Source: Minisyncoccota bacterium (GTDB taxonomy: Bacteria; Patescibacteriota; Minisyncoccia; Minisyncoccales; CG1-02-41-26). Taken from it: a stretch of 44,106 nt of DNA. Both the position numbers and the translations under genes were made by a program. Below, piece by piece: positions 29,592 to 38,355 of the stretch. Location of the stretch: positions 1 through 44,106 of the forward strand of contig JAQUKS010000004.1 of assembly GCA_028718965.1 (NCBI GenBank), written 5' to 3'. The notes under the pieces were generated by a model. The model ran no database searches. It was not told the DNA's origin and saw nothing but the letters and a program-made list of their open reading frames with translations. Within the stretch, counting starts at the first letter, position 1. Each line of letters starts with the position of its first letter.

Positions 29592-32162
29592 ATGCCCAAG
29601 AAAACAACAGTTCTAACCGGAATCATAGTAATGACAATTTTCATTACTGTTTTTTTTGTTTTCATCTGGCAAACAAAAGGTAGCTTAAAGACCGAACTGG
29701 TTCAGGCTCAAATATCCTATCCCCAAGACGACTCAATCACCTGGCAATCCATCGGCCCTGGCGGCGGCGGCGGTTTTACGGCCCTTGCCATTGACCCCAT
29801 TGATGAAAATATTGTTTATACGGGAGGAGATTTGTCAGGAGCATTCAAATCAACTGACGGAGGAGCAAGCTGGAAGTTTATTAATAATGGTTTGGAGGAA
29901 TTTGTCATTCAGGAAATAGCCGTTGATCAAACCGACCCAAACACTCTTTATTTAGGGACTACGGGAGGTGTTTATAAAAGCACTAATAAAGGAGAAACCT
30001 GGCAGAGGAAAAGAAGCGGTTTCCCCGCGATTAGCAGTTCCACTTATTCAGCTCCGGCCAAAGCCATTGCCATTGACCCCAACAATCATAATGTCGTTTA
30101 CGTTTCCATAGCCGAGACCCATGGCAACAACTACTATTATGAAGATCGGGCTCAAAGATATAACAAGGGTCAAATTTACAAAACCACCAGCGGAGGAGAT
30201 TATTGGCAGGCCATTAACACTCCGGGGGCTAATGGTATTCCATCGGATGCCACAATTTTCGAATTGGCTGTTCGGCCAGGGGATTCCAATACTGTTTTGG
30301 CTTCAACTAACCGGGGTTTTTTCAAATCAACAGACGGGGGAGTAAATTGGACCAAGAAGTCTTTCGGGCTTCCTTATGATGATATCAGAGGCCTGGCCGT
30401 TCACCCTGCTAATCCGGATATTATTTATGTTACTGTTTGGACCCCGCAGGAACCATGGAACGGAGGAGTATTCAAATCAACTGACAATGGCGAAACTTGG
30501 GTGGCCAAGAATACGGGGTTGAAGCACAGGAATGACGGAGCGGGTAGTTTGACATCAAATTATCCCGAGGTAATTATTGACAAGAACAATCCAGAAACAA
30601 TTTTTACTGGCGATCGAAGCTGGGGCACGTATGGCGTTCAAAAAAGCACTGATGGCGGCGACACTTGGACAGGACTTATTTCTTATGATTACAGCGCTAA
30701 GAAATGGACCAATGTTGACACATTACCTTATGGAGGGGTGAATGTTTCCACAATGGCTATATCCCCAACGAACGGAAATAAATTATTTTTTGGCACTTCA
30801 ATGACGCTTTATAAAACCGAAAATCAGGGGTTAAGCTGGATGGCTAGCCATATTCAGGAGTTCGGCTCTGACACATGGAAGGGCCGCGGAGTTGAAAACA
30901 CTTGTGTCCAGAGTCTGGCGGTTAACCCAGACGACTCTAACTTGCTTTATCTTGGCTATGCGGACATATCTTTAGTGAGAAGCAAAGATGGCGGAGCGAC
31001 TTTTCATAGATCAAAGCCCGGGTTCAAAAACTGGGATGATGTTGACGCGATAGCCTTTGACCCTGATAATTCCGCTATTGTTTATGTGGGAGATAATATT
31101 TCCAGCGGCTCGGGAACGTTGCTCAAAAGCACTAATTCTGGCAATACTTGGACGATTATAGGCTCGGACAGTAATGGGCTTGCCAATGGTCAGGTTTTTG
31201 GCATAGCCATAGATCCAAAAAGCCCCCAGGCCTCAAGAATTATTTATGCCGCTGTTGTTGGCAAGGGAGTATACAAAAGCGTAAACGGAGGAACAAGCTG
31301 GTCAGTTTTTAACAGCGGGCTTAACAATGATTTTGTTGTTCGTAGTTTGGCCATTGACCCTATCAATCCCGCCACGCTTTATTTGGGCACCTGGGATAAT
31401 ATGTACAAGACCATAGACGGAGGAACAAACTGGACAATGATTGCGGGCAAGGATAAAAGAAATTTTTCGGCTGTTTACAGTATTGCCGTTGATTATAATA
31501 ATCCGAACATCGTTTACGCTACCGCCAGGCAAAGATATTTTTCGGGCGTGGGGACATTGCAAGGAGGCGTTTATAAAAGCCTTGATTCTGGGGAAACCTG
31601 GACAAAGATTTTGAGCGAGTTTTGGATTGAAGACATAGCAATGAATCCTTATGATCCGAGCATTCTTTATGCTGGCGCGCAAGCTTATAATTATTTTGAC
31701 GCTTATCGACAAAAAGGGCTTTATCGCACTAAAGATGGCGGGCAAACTTGGACTTTGATAAGCAACAATTTGCCCCACACTAATATTTCCGCCTTAGCCA
31801 TTGATAAACAGGACCCAAGAGTTATTTACATCGGCACGGGTGGGGGCGGCGTATTCAAAGGTATCGATTATTCAATTCCTCTTCCGGTTCAAAAAGCTCC
31901 GAATATTGCCATTACCATGACCGCTGACAAAACCCAGGCTTATGCCAATGAAGAAGTTGCTTATACTATAAGTTTTCAGAACATCGGAGACGGCCCGGCC
32001 CGAAACATAATCATTACTGATACGATTCCCAACGGTATGATCTATATAGCGGGTTCGGCCACTGGCGGCGGAACGCTGTCGAGTAGTACTCTTACATGGA
32101 ATGTCGTCGCTCTGGATGCGGGCGAAAGCGGTTCGGTAAGTTTTCGGGTGAGAGTGGAATAA
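29592..32162 (+). CDS. Exported double beta-propeller (Asp-box/BNR repeats) with DUF11 C-terminus
   Basis: This 856 aa protein has an N-terminal signal anchor (about 7-27). Residues 45-770 contain 13 clear Asp-box motifs (e.g. KSTDGGASW, KSTNKGETW, KTIDGGTNW, RTKDGGQTW) and one degenerate copy near the end. These alternate with IAIDPxxPxxxYxGT strands; 14 repeats fit two seven-bladed propellers, as in sortilin-like or GH74-like folds. A C-terminal DUF11 domain (ITMTADKTQAYANEEVAYTIS) follows. No sortase motif or TM C-anchor is seen. Ligand binding or glycan hydrolysis is possible but no catalytic residues can be assigned. Codon use is A/T-richer than rpoBC. Confidence 0.85.
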   Translation: MPKKTTVLTGIIVMTIFITVFFVFIWQTKGSLKTELVQAQISYPQDDSITWQSIGPGGGGGFTALAIDPIDENIVYTGGDLSGAFKSTDGGASWKFINNGLEEFVIQEIAVDQTDPNTLYLGTTGGVYKSTNKGETWQRKRSGFPAISSSTYSAPAKAIAIDPNNHNVVYVSIAETHGNNYYYEDRAQRYNKGQIYKTTSGGDYWQAINTPGANGIPSDATIFELAVRPGDSNTVLASTNRGFFKSTDGGVNWTKKSFGLPYDDIRGLAVHPANPDIIYVTVWTPQEPWNGGVFKSTDNGETWVAKNTGLKHRNDGAGSLTSNYPEVIIDKNNPETIFTGDRSWGTYGVQKSTDGGDTWTGLISYDYSAKKWTNVDTLPYGGVNVSTMAISPTNGNKLFFGTSMTLYKTENQGLSWMASHIQEFGSDTWKGRGVENTCVQSLAVNPDDSNLLYLGYADISLVRSKDGGATFHRSKPGFKNWDDVDAIAFDPDNSAIVYVGDNISSGSGTLLKSTNSGNTWTIIGSDSNGLANGQVFGIAIDPKSPQASRIIYAAVVGKGVYKSVNGGTSWSVFNSGLNNDFVVRSLAIDPINPATLYLGTWDNMYKTIDGGTNWTMIAGKDKRNFSAVYSIAVDYNNPNIVYATARQRYFSGVGTLQGGVYKSLDSGETWTKILSEFWIEDIAMNPYDPSILYAGAQAYNYFDAYRQKGLYRTKDGGQTWTLISNNLPHTNISALAIDKQDPRVIYIGTGGGGVFKGIDYSIPLPVQKAPNIAITMTADKTQAYANEEVAYTISFQNIGDGPARNIIITDTIPNGMIYIAGSATGGGTLSSSTLTWNVVALDAGESGSVSFRVRVE

Positions 32163-32223
32163 AAAAACCGCGGGCGCGCGATTCTTTAAGAAGCGGCGAC
32201 ATAGCGGTAAAGATTAATTGAGT

Positions 32224-32943
32224 ATGGAAAATTTCGTAAAATTCAAATTGGAGAAAAGTGACTTCAAGAACAAGCGATTTGTTATTTTATGCGTTATTTT
32301 CGTTTTTTCGTTTTTTTCTTTTGTTTTTTTGAAAAAAGCCGGGCCGATAATTCCTTATTTGAGAACAGCCCCGGTTTCGGTCGGCACGTCAATAACGAAT
32401 ACAGCCCGGGTTGTTTACGAAGACGATTCGGGCGGCAGTTACGGTCCGGTTTACTCCAACGAGGCGATTGTTTTTAAAATAGCCGCTCCGGTTTCTCCGG
32501 CGAATAAGTTCTCCATCCAGTTCTCAAAGGAAAGACAGACAAATTATCAGGAAGCAGCTACCTTAAGATTCAAAAATGCTTCCGGACAGATAGTTAGAGA
32601 AATGACCGTTTCCACGAATGTTTCGGGAAAGAGTGGCGATATCAATAACCCCGCGGAGCTAGTGAACGGCCAAAGCTATGGCTGTGTTTTAAAAGTTAGA
32701 TACCACCTGACTAAAAGAATAGATAATGTGGTCTGGCCCCCTTCGTCGTTTTTAGATTTTGGGGAGCTTTTGGCTGGCAATCTCATAGATACCGACAATA
32801 CCGTTGATTCGGCTGATTTTTCTTATCTTGGCTCGAAATGGAGGACGAACGATTCGGTGGCTGATATCAACAAAGACGGGATAGTTAATGCTATTGATTG
32901 GGGTATTATGAACAAGAATTGGCACATTACGGGCACGGAATAA
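32224..32943 (+). CDS. Membrane-anchored protein with C-terminal dockerin-like domain
   Basis: The protein has 239 residues from ATG 32224 (the ORF track uses TTG 32218). A basic cytoplasmic tail and one membrane helix (about 20-40) precede a linker with DUF11-like VGTSITNTARVVYEDDSG, a beta-rich middle and a C-terminal dockerin-type tandem. Repeat 1 is NLIDTDNTVDSADFSYLGSK (poor calcium loop). Repeat 2 is VADINKDGIVNAIDWGIMNK, a good D-x-N-x-D-G-x-x-N-x-x-D loop. Dockerins bind cohesins, and a cohesin-like protein is encoded 0.8 kb downstream. It follows the propeller gene by 61 bases and may share its transcript. Confidence 0.78.
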   Translation: MENFVKFKLEKSDFKNKRFVILCVIFVFSFFSFVFLKKAGPIIPYLRTAPVSVGTSITNTARVVYEDDSGGSYGPVYSNEAIVFKIAAPVSPANKFSIQFSKERQTNYQEAATLRFKNASGQIVREMTVSTNVSGKSGDINNPAELVNGQSYGCVLKVRYHLTKRIDNVVWPPSSFLDFGELLAGNLIDTDNTVDSADFSYLGSKWRTNDSVADINKDGIVNAIDWGIMNKNWHITGTE

Positions 32944-32959
32944 AGCCACGATGACGTTT

Positions 32960-33685
32960 TCAGCCGGGAATTTTTATTTCAAAAGTTTCCCGCTCTTTCT
33001 GCCATTTGTAAAGGAGGAAAGACAGAAGAGATATGGTTATTACCGAATAAGCCGGATTTTCCGAAAAGATGAAAAGATTGAATAATCCGTGGATGATTAT
33101 CGGAACAAGCAGTGCCCTGCCCCAGAGAAATTTACGCTGTATTTTTCGGAATCTTCCCAGCGCCAAGTAATATCCCATTGCTCCCGAATAACATATTTGA
33201 GCCACTGTTGAGACGAAAAATCTTAAGGCGAACACGAAGAACACCGTATTCGTTCCGGCGTAATTTCCGACAAGCGATAAATGAAGAATATTCTCGCCCA
33301 GGGCGAATCCCAGCCCCAGACAAAGCCCGAGCTGGAGGCCGTCGGCTATCTGGTTTATCTGTTTTCCAGTTGATATTATCTTTTTCAGAATCAGAAATTT
33401 GGGAATTTCTTCCAGTGGGGCGATTAAGAAGAAGCTGAATAAGAACAGCGAAAGCGGAGCGTTAAACGCCGGAGTCTGGCGAAACTTTAAAAAATAAGAA
33501 GAAAAAGAAGGAAAAATTTCGGGGATTATTTTATTTTCCAGACCGGATAAAAGGACGAAAAGTCCCATGCCGCTAATAAAAGAAAAGAGTAGCCATCTTG
33601 AGGGAATATATCTTTTCCGCAGATAGAACCAAAACCAGAAAGCAATTGGAGCAATGGACAGTAAAACGATAAAAAGTATCTTCAT
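32960..33685 (-). CDS. PrsW-family intramembrane metalloprotease-like protein
   Basis: This 241 aa polytopic protein (about seven to eight helices) shows the PrsW/CPBP-type pattern: FLIAPLEEIPKFLIL (paired Glu), LGLGFALGENILHLSL (Glu-Asn) and IIHGLFNLF (His). PrsW-type proteins cut membrane anti-sigma factors in some Firmicutes. The substrate here is unknown; nearby single-pass surface proteins are possible candidates. It is transcribed against the dockerin and cohesin genes, ends 16 bases from the dockerin stop (convergent), and starts 42 bases from the cohesin start (divergent). Family call is from motif order only. Confidence 0.82.
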   Translation of the reverse strand: MKILFIVLLSIAPIAFWFWFYLRKRYIPSRWLLFSFISGMGLFVLLSGLENKIIPEIFPSFSSYFLKFRQTPAFNAPLSLFLFSFFLIAPLEEIPKFLILKKIISTGKQINQIADGLQLGLCLGLGFALGENILHLSLVGNYAGTNTVFFVFALRFFVSTVAQICYSGAMGYYLALGRFRKIQRKFLWGRALLVPIIIHGLFNLFIFSENPAYSVITISLLSFLLYKWQKERETFEIKIPG

Positions 33686-33694
33686 AGAAATTCC

Positions 33695-33723
33695 TTGGAC
33701 ACAGATTTATATTAACATAAAAA
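33695..33723 (+). promoter_or_regulatory. Possible promoter of the cohesin gene in a divergent gap
   Basis: TTGGAC (33695-33700) and TAAAAA (33718-33723), spacer 17 bp, lie in the 42-bp gap shared with the prsW-like gene. The -10 is only four of six; it would leave a nearly leaderless transcript (ATG 33728). Confidence 0.3.
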
Positions 33724-33727
33724 ATAT

Positions 33728-34834
33728 ATGAAAAAGAGTGCTGCGTTTTTATTTGTTCCGGTTGTTGCGTTTCTTTTATTATTTTCGTTTTCTCCGGTTA
33801 TGGCTGACGGGGCTTCCTTGAGTGCTTCTCCCTCATCGGGGTCTTATGATCAGGACGATGTTTTTCAGGTTCAAATATTATTAAATACAGGCGGGCAACA
33901 GAGCGACGGCGTGGATATTTTTTATCTTCATTATCCGGCTGATATCTTACAGCTTCAGGACGCAGATGCCCAGGCTTCCGGCGTTCAAATTCAGCCCGGG
34001 ACGCTTTACCCGACAACTCTTTCCAATTTAGCCACCACAAGCGGCAATGACGGAAAAATTGATTTTTCGCAGATAAGCTCGGGAGGAGGGCATTACACCG
34101 GAAGCGGAATTTTAGCCACGCTTACTTTTAAGGCTATAAGAAATGGAACGGCTGGCTTGACCTTTGATCATACTTCGGGGGCTTCGGTTGATTGCAATGT
34201 CGCAGTCCAGGGGAGCGATATTTTGTCTTCGGCTACCGGCGCGTCTTTTACGGTAGCAGTGGCGTCCGTCCAGACGCCCGTCGCTCCTACGGGCGGAGGC
34301 TCTACGGGCGGAGGCTCTACGGGCGGAGGCTCCGCATCGGTGATTAATTCCACTAGTAGCAATGTAAGCGCGGGAACAACATCTACTTCTGCGGTTTCCG
34401 GCCAGGGACAAACGCCTGTTTCTCAAATGACGATTTCGCAATTACAGGCCGAGATAAGCAGAATTGTCGCTTTGATCGCACAGCTTAAAAATATGCTGTT
34501 GGCGAGCTCGGGTAGCGATTCGCTTTTATCGGAGATTCCCGCATCTTTTTCTTTTAATCGCAATTTGAAATTGGGAGCCAGGGTAACGGATGTCTTTTAT
34601 CTTCAAATAATTTTGAACTCCGACCCGGAGACAATGATTGCTCCAAGCGGAGTTGGCTCGCCCGGAAAGGAAACGAATTATTTCGGCATCAGGACATATG
34701 GCGCTTTGATAAAATTCCAGCAAAAATATTATCAGGACATCCTAAGTAAGACTTCCTCAAAAAAAGCCACCGGCATTACCGGACCGCTCACCAGAGTAAA
34801 ATTAAACCAAATTCTGGAAGACTCCCGGAATTGA
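33728..34834 (+). CDS. Secreted cohesin-domain and peptidoglycan-binding-like protein
   Basis: This 368 aa protein has a signal peptide (about 1-26, cut after VMA). Residues 30-175 look like a cohesin domain: VQILLNTGGQQSDGVDIFYLHYPADIL, then GSGILATLTFKAIRNGTAGLTF. A Gly/Ser/Thr linker with three GGGST units follows, then a helical ISQLQAEISRIVALIAQLKNML and a C-terminal peptidoglycan-binding-like fold (NLKLGARVTDVFYLQIIL, FGIRTYGALIKFQQKY, GITGPLTRVKLNQIL). This would attach a cohesin to the cell wall, able to capture the dockerin protein encoded nearby. It is a complete gene. Domain calls are from pattern recall, not search. Confidence 0.82.
   Translation: MKKSAAFLFVPVVAFLLLFSFSPVMADGASLSASPSSGSYDQDDVFQVQILLNTGGQQSDGVDIFYLHYPADILQLQDADAQASGVQIQPGTLYPTTLSNLATTSGNDGKIDFSQISSGGGHYTGSGILATLTFKAIRNGTAGLTFDHTSGASVDCNVAVQGSDILSSATGASFTVAVASVQTPVAPTGGGSTGGGSTGGGSASVINSTSSNVSAGTTSTSAVSGQGQTPVSQMTISQLQAEISRIVALIAQLKNMLLASSGSDSLLSEIPASFSFNRNLKLGARVTDVFYLQIILNSDPETMIAPSGVGSPGKETNYFGIRTYGALIKFQQKYYQDILSKTSSKKATGITGPLTRVKLNQILEDSRN
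34287..34331 (+). repeat. Three tandem 15-bp units in the cohesin gene linker
   Basis: CTACGGGCGGAGGCT is repeated three times without mismatch, encoding the TGGGS linker. It is in-frame (5 codons) and prone to slippage, so linker length may vary between strains. Confidence 0.9.
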
Positions 34835-34862
34835 GTATATGTGTGGACATTACCCGCCCCTC

Positions 34863-34890
34863 TTGACTTTTTCTCTCGAATGTTTATAAT
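34863..34890 (+). promoter_or_regulatory. Strong promoter of rpoB-rpoC
   Basis: TTGACT (34863-34868) and TATAAT (34885-34890) with a 16-bp spacer. The leader to the rpoB ATG is about 177 nt, A/T-rich, with no strong hairpin and a small tandem TTTGCGCTTTGCGC near 35035. No ribosomal-protein gene precedes rpoB here. Confidence 0.8.
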
Positions 34891-35073
34891 CAATATTGTT
34901 TTTAGCAAACTGTTACTTTGCCTGTTTTGTTTACTTTTTTTAAACTAAAATCTCGTTAGTTTTTATTCTATTTTAATCCTTTCTTAAGGGAAGGGGATTT
35001 TTATTGTATTACTTAGGCGAATGCCCTCTTTTTTGCGCTTTGCGCTTTAGCGATTCTCTAATCAGCCAAAACC

Positions 35074-38000
35074 ATGAAAGTGAAAAATTTTTCTAAGTCG
35101 CGGCTTTCGTTTCCTTTACCTTATTTGCTGCAGCTGCAAAAGGACGGCTGGGAGCAGCTTTGGGAAAGGGATATGAGAGAACTCTTCCAGGAGATGTTTC
35201 CTGTGCGGGATTATACCGGCAAGCAGTTTGAGTTGGACTTTGTCGATTTCTATCTGGGCAAGTCCAAATACCAGGACGGCTACCAGGCCAAAGAGGAAGA
35301 AGATTCATATAGCGCGCCCTTGCGTCTCAAATTCGCTTTAAAGAATCTCAAAACAAAAGAAATCAAAGAGCAGGAAGTTTTTCTGGCTGATTTTCCGTTG
35401 ATGATGGACAACGGAATTTTTATTATCAACGGCGTGGAAAGGGTGGTTATCCCGCAGTTAATCCGTTCCTCGGGCGTTTTCTTTACCTTAAAGAATTTCA
35501 AAGGCAAGCGCTATTTCGGCGCGAAGATGATTCCTTCCAGGGGCGCCTGGCTAGAGTTTTCCACTGATACCTCCGGATTTTTGGGCGTCAAGGTAAACCG
35601 CCAGAGAAAAGTGGCAGCTACTACGCTGTTGCGGGTTTTTGGCTTAGAAGACAACAAAGAAATTAAAAACCAATTCAAAGACGTTGATAAGGGCGAGGTA
35701 AAGTATCTGGAGAAAACGCTTTCCCGCGATTCGGCCAGCAATGCCGCGGAGGCCTTTGTCGAAGTTTACCGCAAACTGCGGCCCGGTGATTTGGTAAGCC
35801 CTGACGCGGCCCGGGAATTGGTTTGGAATATGTTTTGCAATTTTCAGCGCTATGATTTGAGCAAAGTCGGCCGATGGAAAATCTGGGAGAGATTACCCCA
35901 GCTTAATCCGGAAAACAAAACGGAAATCAATAAAGAAGAGCGGGTGCTGAACCAGGCCGACATTTTGGAAACTATCAGAGAAATCATCCGGCTTAACAAC
36001 GACCCCGAGGCCAACCCCGACCAGATCGACCACTTGGGCAACCGGCGCATCAAGAATTTTTCCGAGTTGTGCGTCGCTCGGGTGAGGGTGGGCCTGATGC
36101 GCATGGAAAGGATTATCAAAGACAGAATGTCCACTTTGGATGCGGCCACCTTGACTCCATCACAATTGATCAATTCGCGCCCGGTGATGGCGGTGATTCA
36201 GGAGTTTTTTGCTTCGTCGCAATTTTCACAGTTTATGGACGCGGAGAATCCTTTGGCCGAGCTGGAGCACAAGCGGCGTTTGACCGCTACCGGGCCGGGC
36301 GGCCTTACAAGAGAGAGAGCTGGCTTTGAAGTGCGTGATGTTCAGCCGTCTCACTACGGAAGAATCTGCCCCATTCAGACGCCTGAAGGCCAGAATGTCG
36401 GCTTGATTAACCATTTGGCAAGTTACGCTTCGGTAAATCCGTACGGATTTTTACAAACCCCTTATTTTGAAGTAAAGCAGGGGAAGGTGAACGATCATAT
36501 TCGTTATTTGACGGCTCCCCAGGAAGAAAATCATTTTATCACCAACAGCGGCGTCGAGGTTGACGAAAAGGGCAATATAGTCGAGGCGGAGGTGGAGGCC
36601 AGAAGAAGAGGCGATCCCGTGGTGGTATCCAAAAAAACCGTTGATTTCGTGGATGTTTCTCCCAATCAGCCGTTGAGCATGGCGACCTCGCTGATCCCTT
36701 TTTTGCAGAATGACGATGCCAACAGGGCATTGATGGGTTCCAATATGCAGCGTCAGGCAGTGCCGCTCGTAAAGCCCGAAGCGCCTTTGGTCGGCACGGG
36801 CCTGGAAGCAAGGGTTGCCTATGACTCGGGCGAAATAATTTTAGCCCCCGCTGACGGTGAAATCAAAGAAGTGGATGCCGCTGAAATCAAACTGAAAACC
36901 AAAGACAATAAAATCATTACCTTGAAGCTGCGCAATTTCAAGCGCCGCAATCAATATACCGCCGCTCATCAAAGGCCGGTGGTTCAAAAAGGGGAAAAGG
37001 TAAAGAAAGGGGATATTCTTACGGACGGCACTGCGATTGATAACGGCCGCCTGGCCCTGGGCCGCAATGTTTTTGTTGCGTTTTTGCCTTTTCGGGGAGG
37101 TAATTACGAAGACGCCATTGTTGTTTCGCAACGTTTGGCCAGAGAGGACGCTTTTTCATCGGTGCATATCGAGGATTTTACCTGCGATGTAAGGGAAACG
37201 AAACTGGGGCCTGAAATGACTACTTGCGACATTCCCAACGTGTCTGAAGAAAAACTCAAGGATTTGGACGAAGAAGGTGTTATAAGAATCGGCGCCCAGG
37301 TGGGGCCTAATGACATTTTGGTTGGTAAGATTTCACCCAAGGGCGAAAAGGCTTTGACAGCCGAAGAGCGCCTCTTGAAGGCCATTTTCGGCGAAAAAGC
37401 CAAAGAGGTAAAAGACACTTCTCTGCGCATGGAACATGGCAAATACGGGCGAATTATCAATGTAAAGGTTTTCTCGCGCGAGAAGGGCGACCGTCTGGAG
37501 CCCGGGGTCTTGAAAAGAATCAGAGTGGAGGTGGCCCAGCTTCGCCACGTGAGAGTGGGCGATAAGCTGGCTGGCCGGCATGGCAACAAGGGCGTTGTTT
37601 CAATGGTTTTGCCCGAGGAGGAAATGCCTTTCATGGAAGACGGCACGCCCGTGGACATTGTTTTAAATCCTTTGGGCGTGGTGTCCCGTATGAACATCGG
37701 CCAGATTTTGGAAACTCATTTGGGCTGGGCAGCTGCCAAGCTAGGCTATTTGGCTGAAACGCCTTCGTTGCTGGGTGCGAGGGAGGAGGATATCAAGGAG
37801 GAGCTGCGCAAGGCCGGTTTGCCTGAATCTGGCCAGGTTACGCTTTATGACGGAAGGACGGGCCTTCCTTTTCCTAGGAAAGCGACGGTGGGTTATATGT
37901 ATATGATGAAGCTGATACATATGGTTGAAGACAAAATCCATATGCGTTCCATCGGCCCTTATTCGTTAATCACCCAGCAGCCTTTGGGCGGAAAGGCGCA

Positions 38001-38304
38001 GTTTGGCGGCCAGCGGTTCGGCGAAATGGAAGTTTGGACGCTTGAGGCCTACGGGGCAGCCCACACCTTGCAGGAAGTCTTGACCATCAAATCGGATGAC
38101 GTGGCAGGCAGAGCCGCTGCTTACGAATCGATTCTGAAGGGCTTGCCCGTGAAAAAACCCAATATTCCCGCTTCTTTTAATCTGCTTGTTGCGGAATTGA
38201 AATCATTGGGGCTTAATATCGAGGTAAAAGGCCTTATCAGGGACGAAGAAAGCGAAGCCCTGGAAAACCGTCTGCCTATTGCCACCGAAGAAGAAGTTGA
38301 GTAA
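35074..38304 (+). CDS. rpoB: RNA polymerase beta subunit RpoB
   Basis: This 1076 aa protein is the catalytic beta subunit, compact compared with E. coli (1342) and Bacillus (1193). Landmarks: LPYLLQLQKDGWEQLWE (N-terminus), the rifampicin pocket SSQFSQFMDAENPLAELEHKRR followed by ATGPGGLTRERAGFEVRD, the GKISPKGE flap region, and VGDKLAGRHGNKGVVS and QPLGGKAQFGGQRFGEMEVW near the C-terminus. Position equivalent to E. coli Ser531 is Thr and Leu533 is Thr in HKRRLTATG, which may affect rifampicin binding. The beta lineage-specific insertions of E. coli are absent. It is followed by rpoC after 51 bases. Confidence 0.98.
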   Translation: MKVKNFSKSRLSFPLPYLLQLQKDGWEQLWERDMRELFQEMFPVRDYTGKQFELDFVDFYLGKSKYQDGYQAKEEEDSYSAPLRLKFALKNLKTKEIKEQEVFLADFPLMMDNGIFIINGVERVVIPQLIRSSGVFFTLKNFKGKRYFGAKMIPSRGAWLEFSTDTSGFLGVKVNRQRKVAATTLLRVFGLEDNKEIKNQFKDVDKGEVKYLEKTLSRDSASNAAEAFVEVYRKLRPGDLVSPDAARELVWNMFCNFQRYDLSKVGRWKIWERLPQLNPENKTEINKEERVLNQADILETIREIIRLNNDPEANPDQIDHLGNRRIKNFSELCVARVRVGLMRMERIIKDRMSTLDAATLTPSQLINSRPVMAVIQEFFASSQFSQFMDAENPLAELEHKRRLTATGPGGLTRERAGFEVRDVQPSHYGRICPIQTPEGQNVGLINHLASYASVNPYGFLQTPYFEVKQGKVNDHIRYLTAPQEENHFITNSGVEVDEKGNIVEAEVEARRRGDPVVVSKKTVDFVDVSPNQPLSMATSLIPFLQNDDANRALMGSNMQRQAVPLVKPEAPLVGTGLEARVAYDSGEIILAPADGEIKEVDAAEIKLKTKDNKIITLKLRNFKRRNQYTAAHQRPVVQKGEKVKKGDILTDGTAIDNGRLALGRNVFVAFLPFRGGNYEDAIVVSQRLAREDAFSSVHIEDFTCDVRETKLGPEMTTCDIPNVSEEKLKDLDEEGVIRIGAQVGPNDILVGKISPKGEKALTAEERLLKAIFGEKAKEVKDTSLRMEHGKYGRIINVKVFSREKGDRLEPGVLKRIRVEVAQLRHVRVGDKLAGRHGNKGVVSMVLPEEEMPFMEDGTPVDIVLNPLGVVSRMNIGQILETHLGWAAAKLGYLAETPSLLGAREEDIKEELRKAGLPESGQVTLYDGRTGLPFPRKATVGYMYMMKLIHMVEDKIHMRSIGPYSLITQQPLGGKAQFGGQRFGEMEVWTLEAYGAAHTLQEVLTIKSDDVAGRAAAYESILKGLPVKKPNIPASFNLLVAELKSLGLNIEVKGLIRDEESEALENRLPIATEEEVE

Positions 38305-38318
38305 TACATAATAATTCG

Positions 38319-38340
38319 CGATATCGACATTTCGATATTG
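38319..38340 (+). other. Hairpin in the rpoB-rpoC intercistronic gap
   Basis: ATATCGA / TCGATAT with a 4-nt loop, extendable to nine pairs (CGATATCGA / TCGATATTG with one G-T). No T-run follows, so it is more likely a processing or stability element than a terminator. It ends 15 bases before the rpoC ATG. Confidence 0.5.
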
Positions 38341-38355
38341 TGACATATCATTTTT

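Noticed and set aside
34287-34331. Tandem repeats as a CRISPR-like array
   Set aside because: Units are 15 bp without spacers and encode a Gly/Ser linker in frame.
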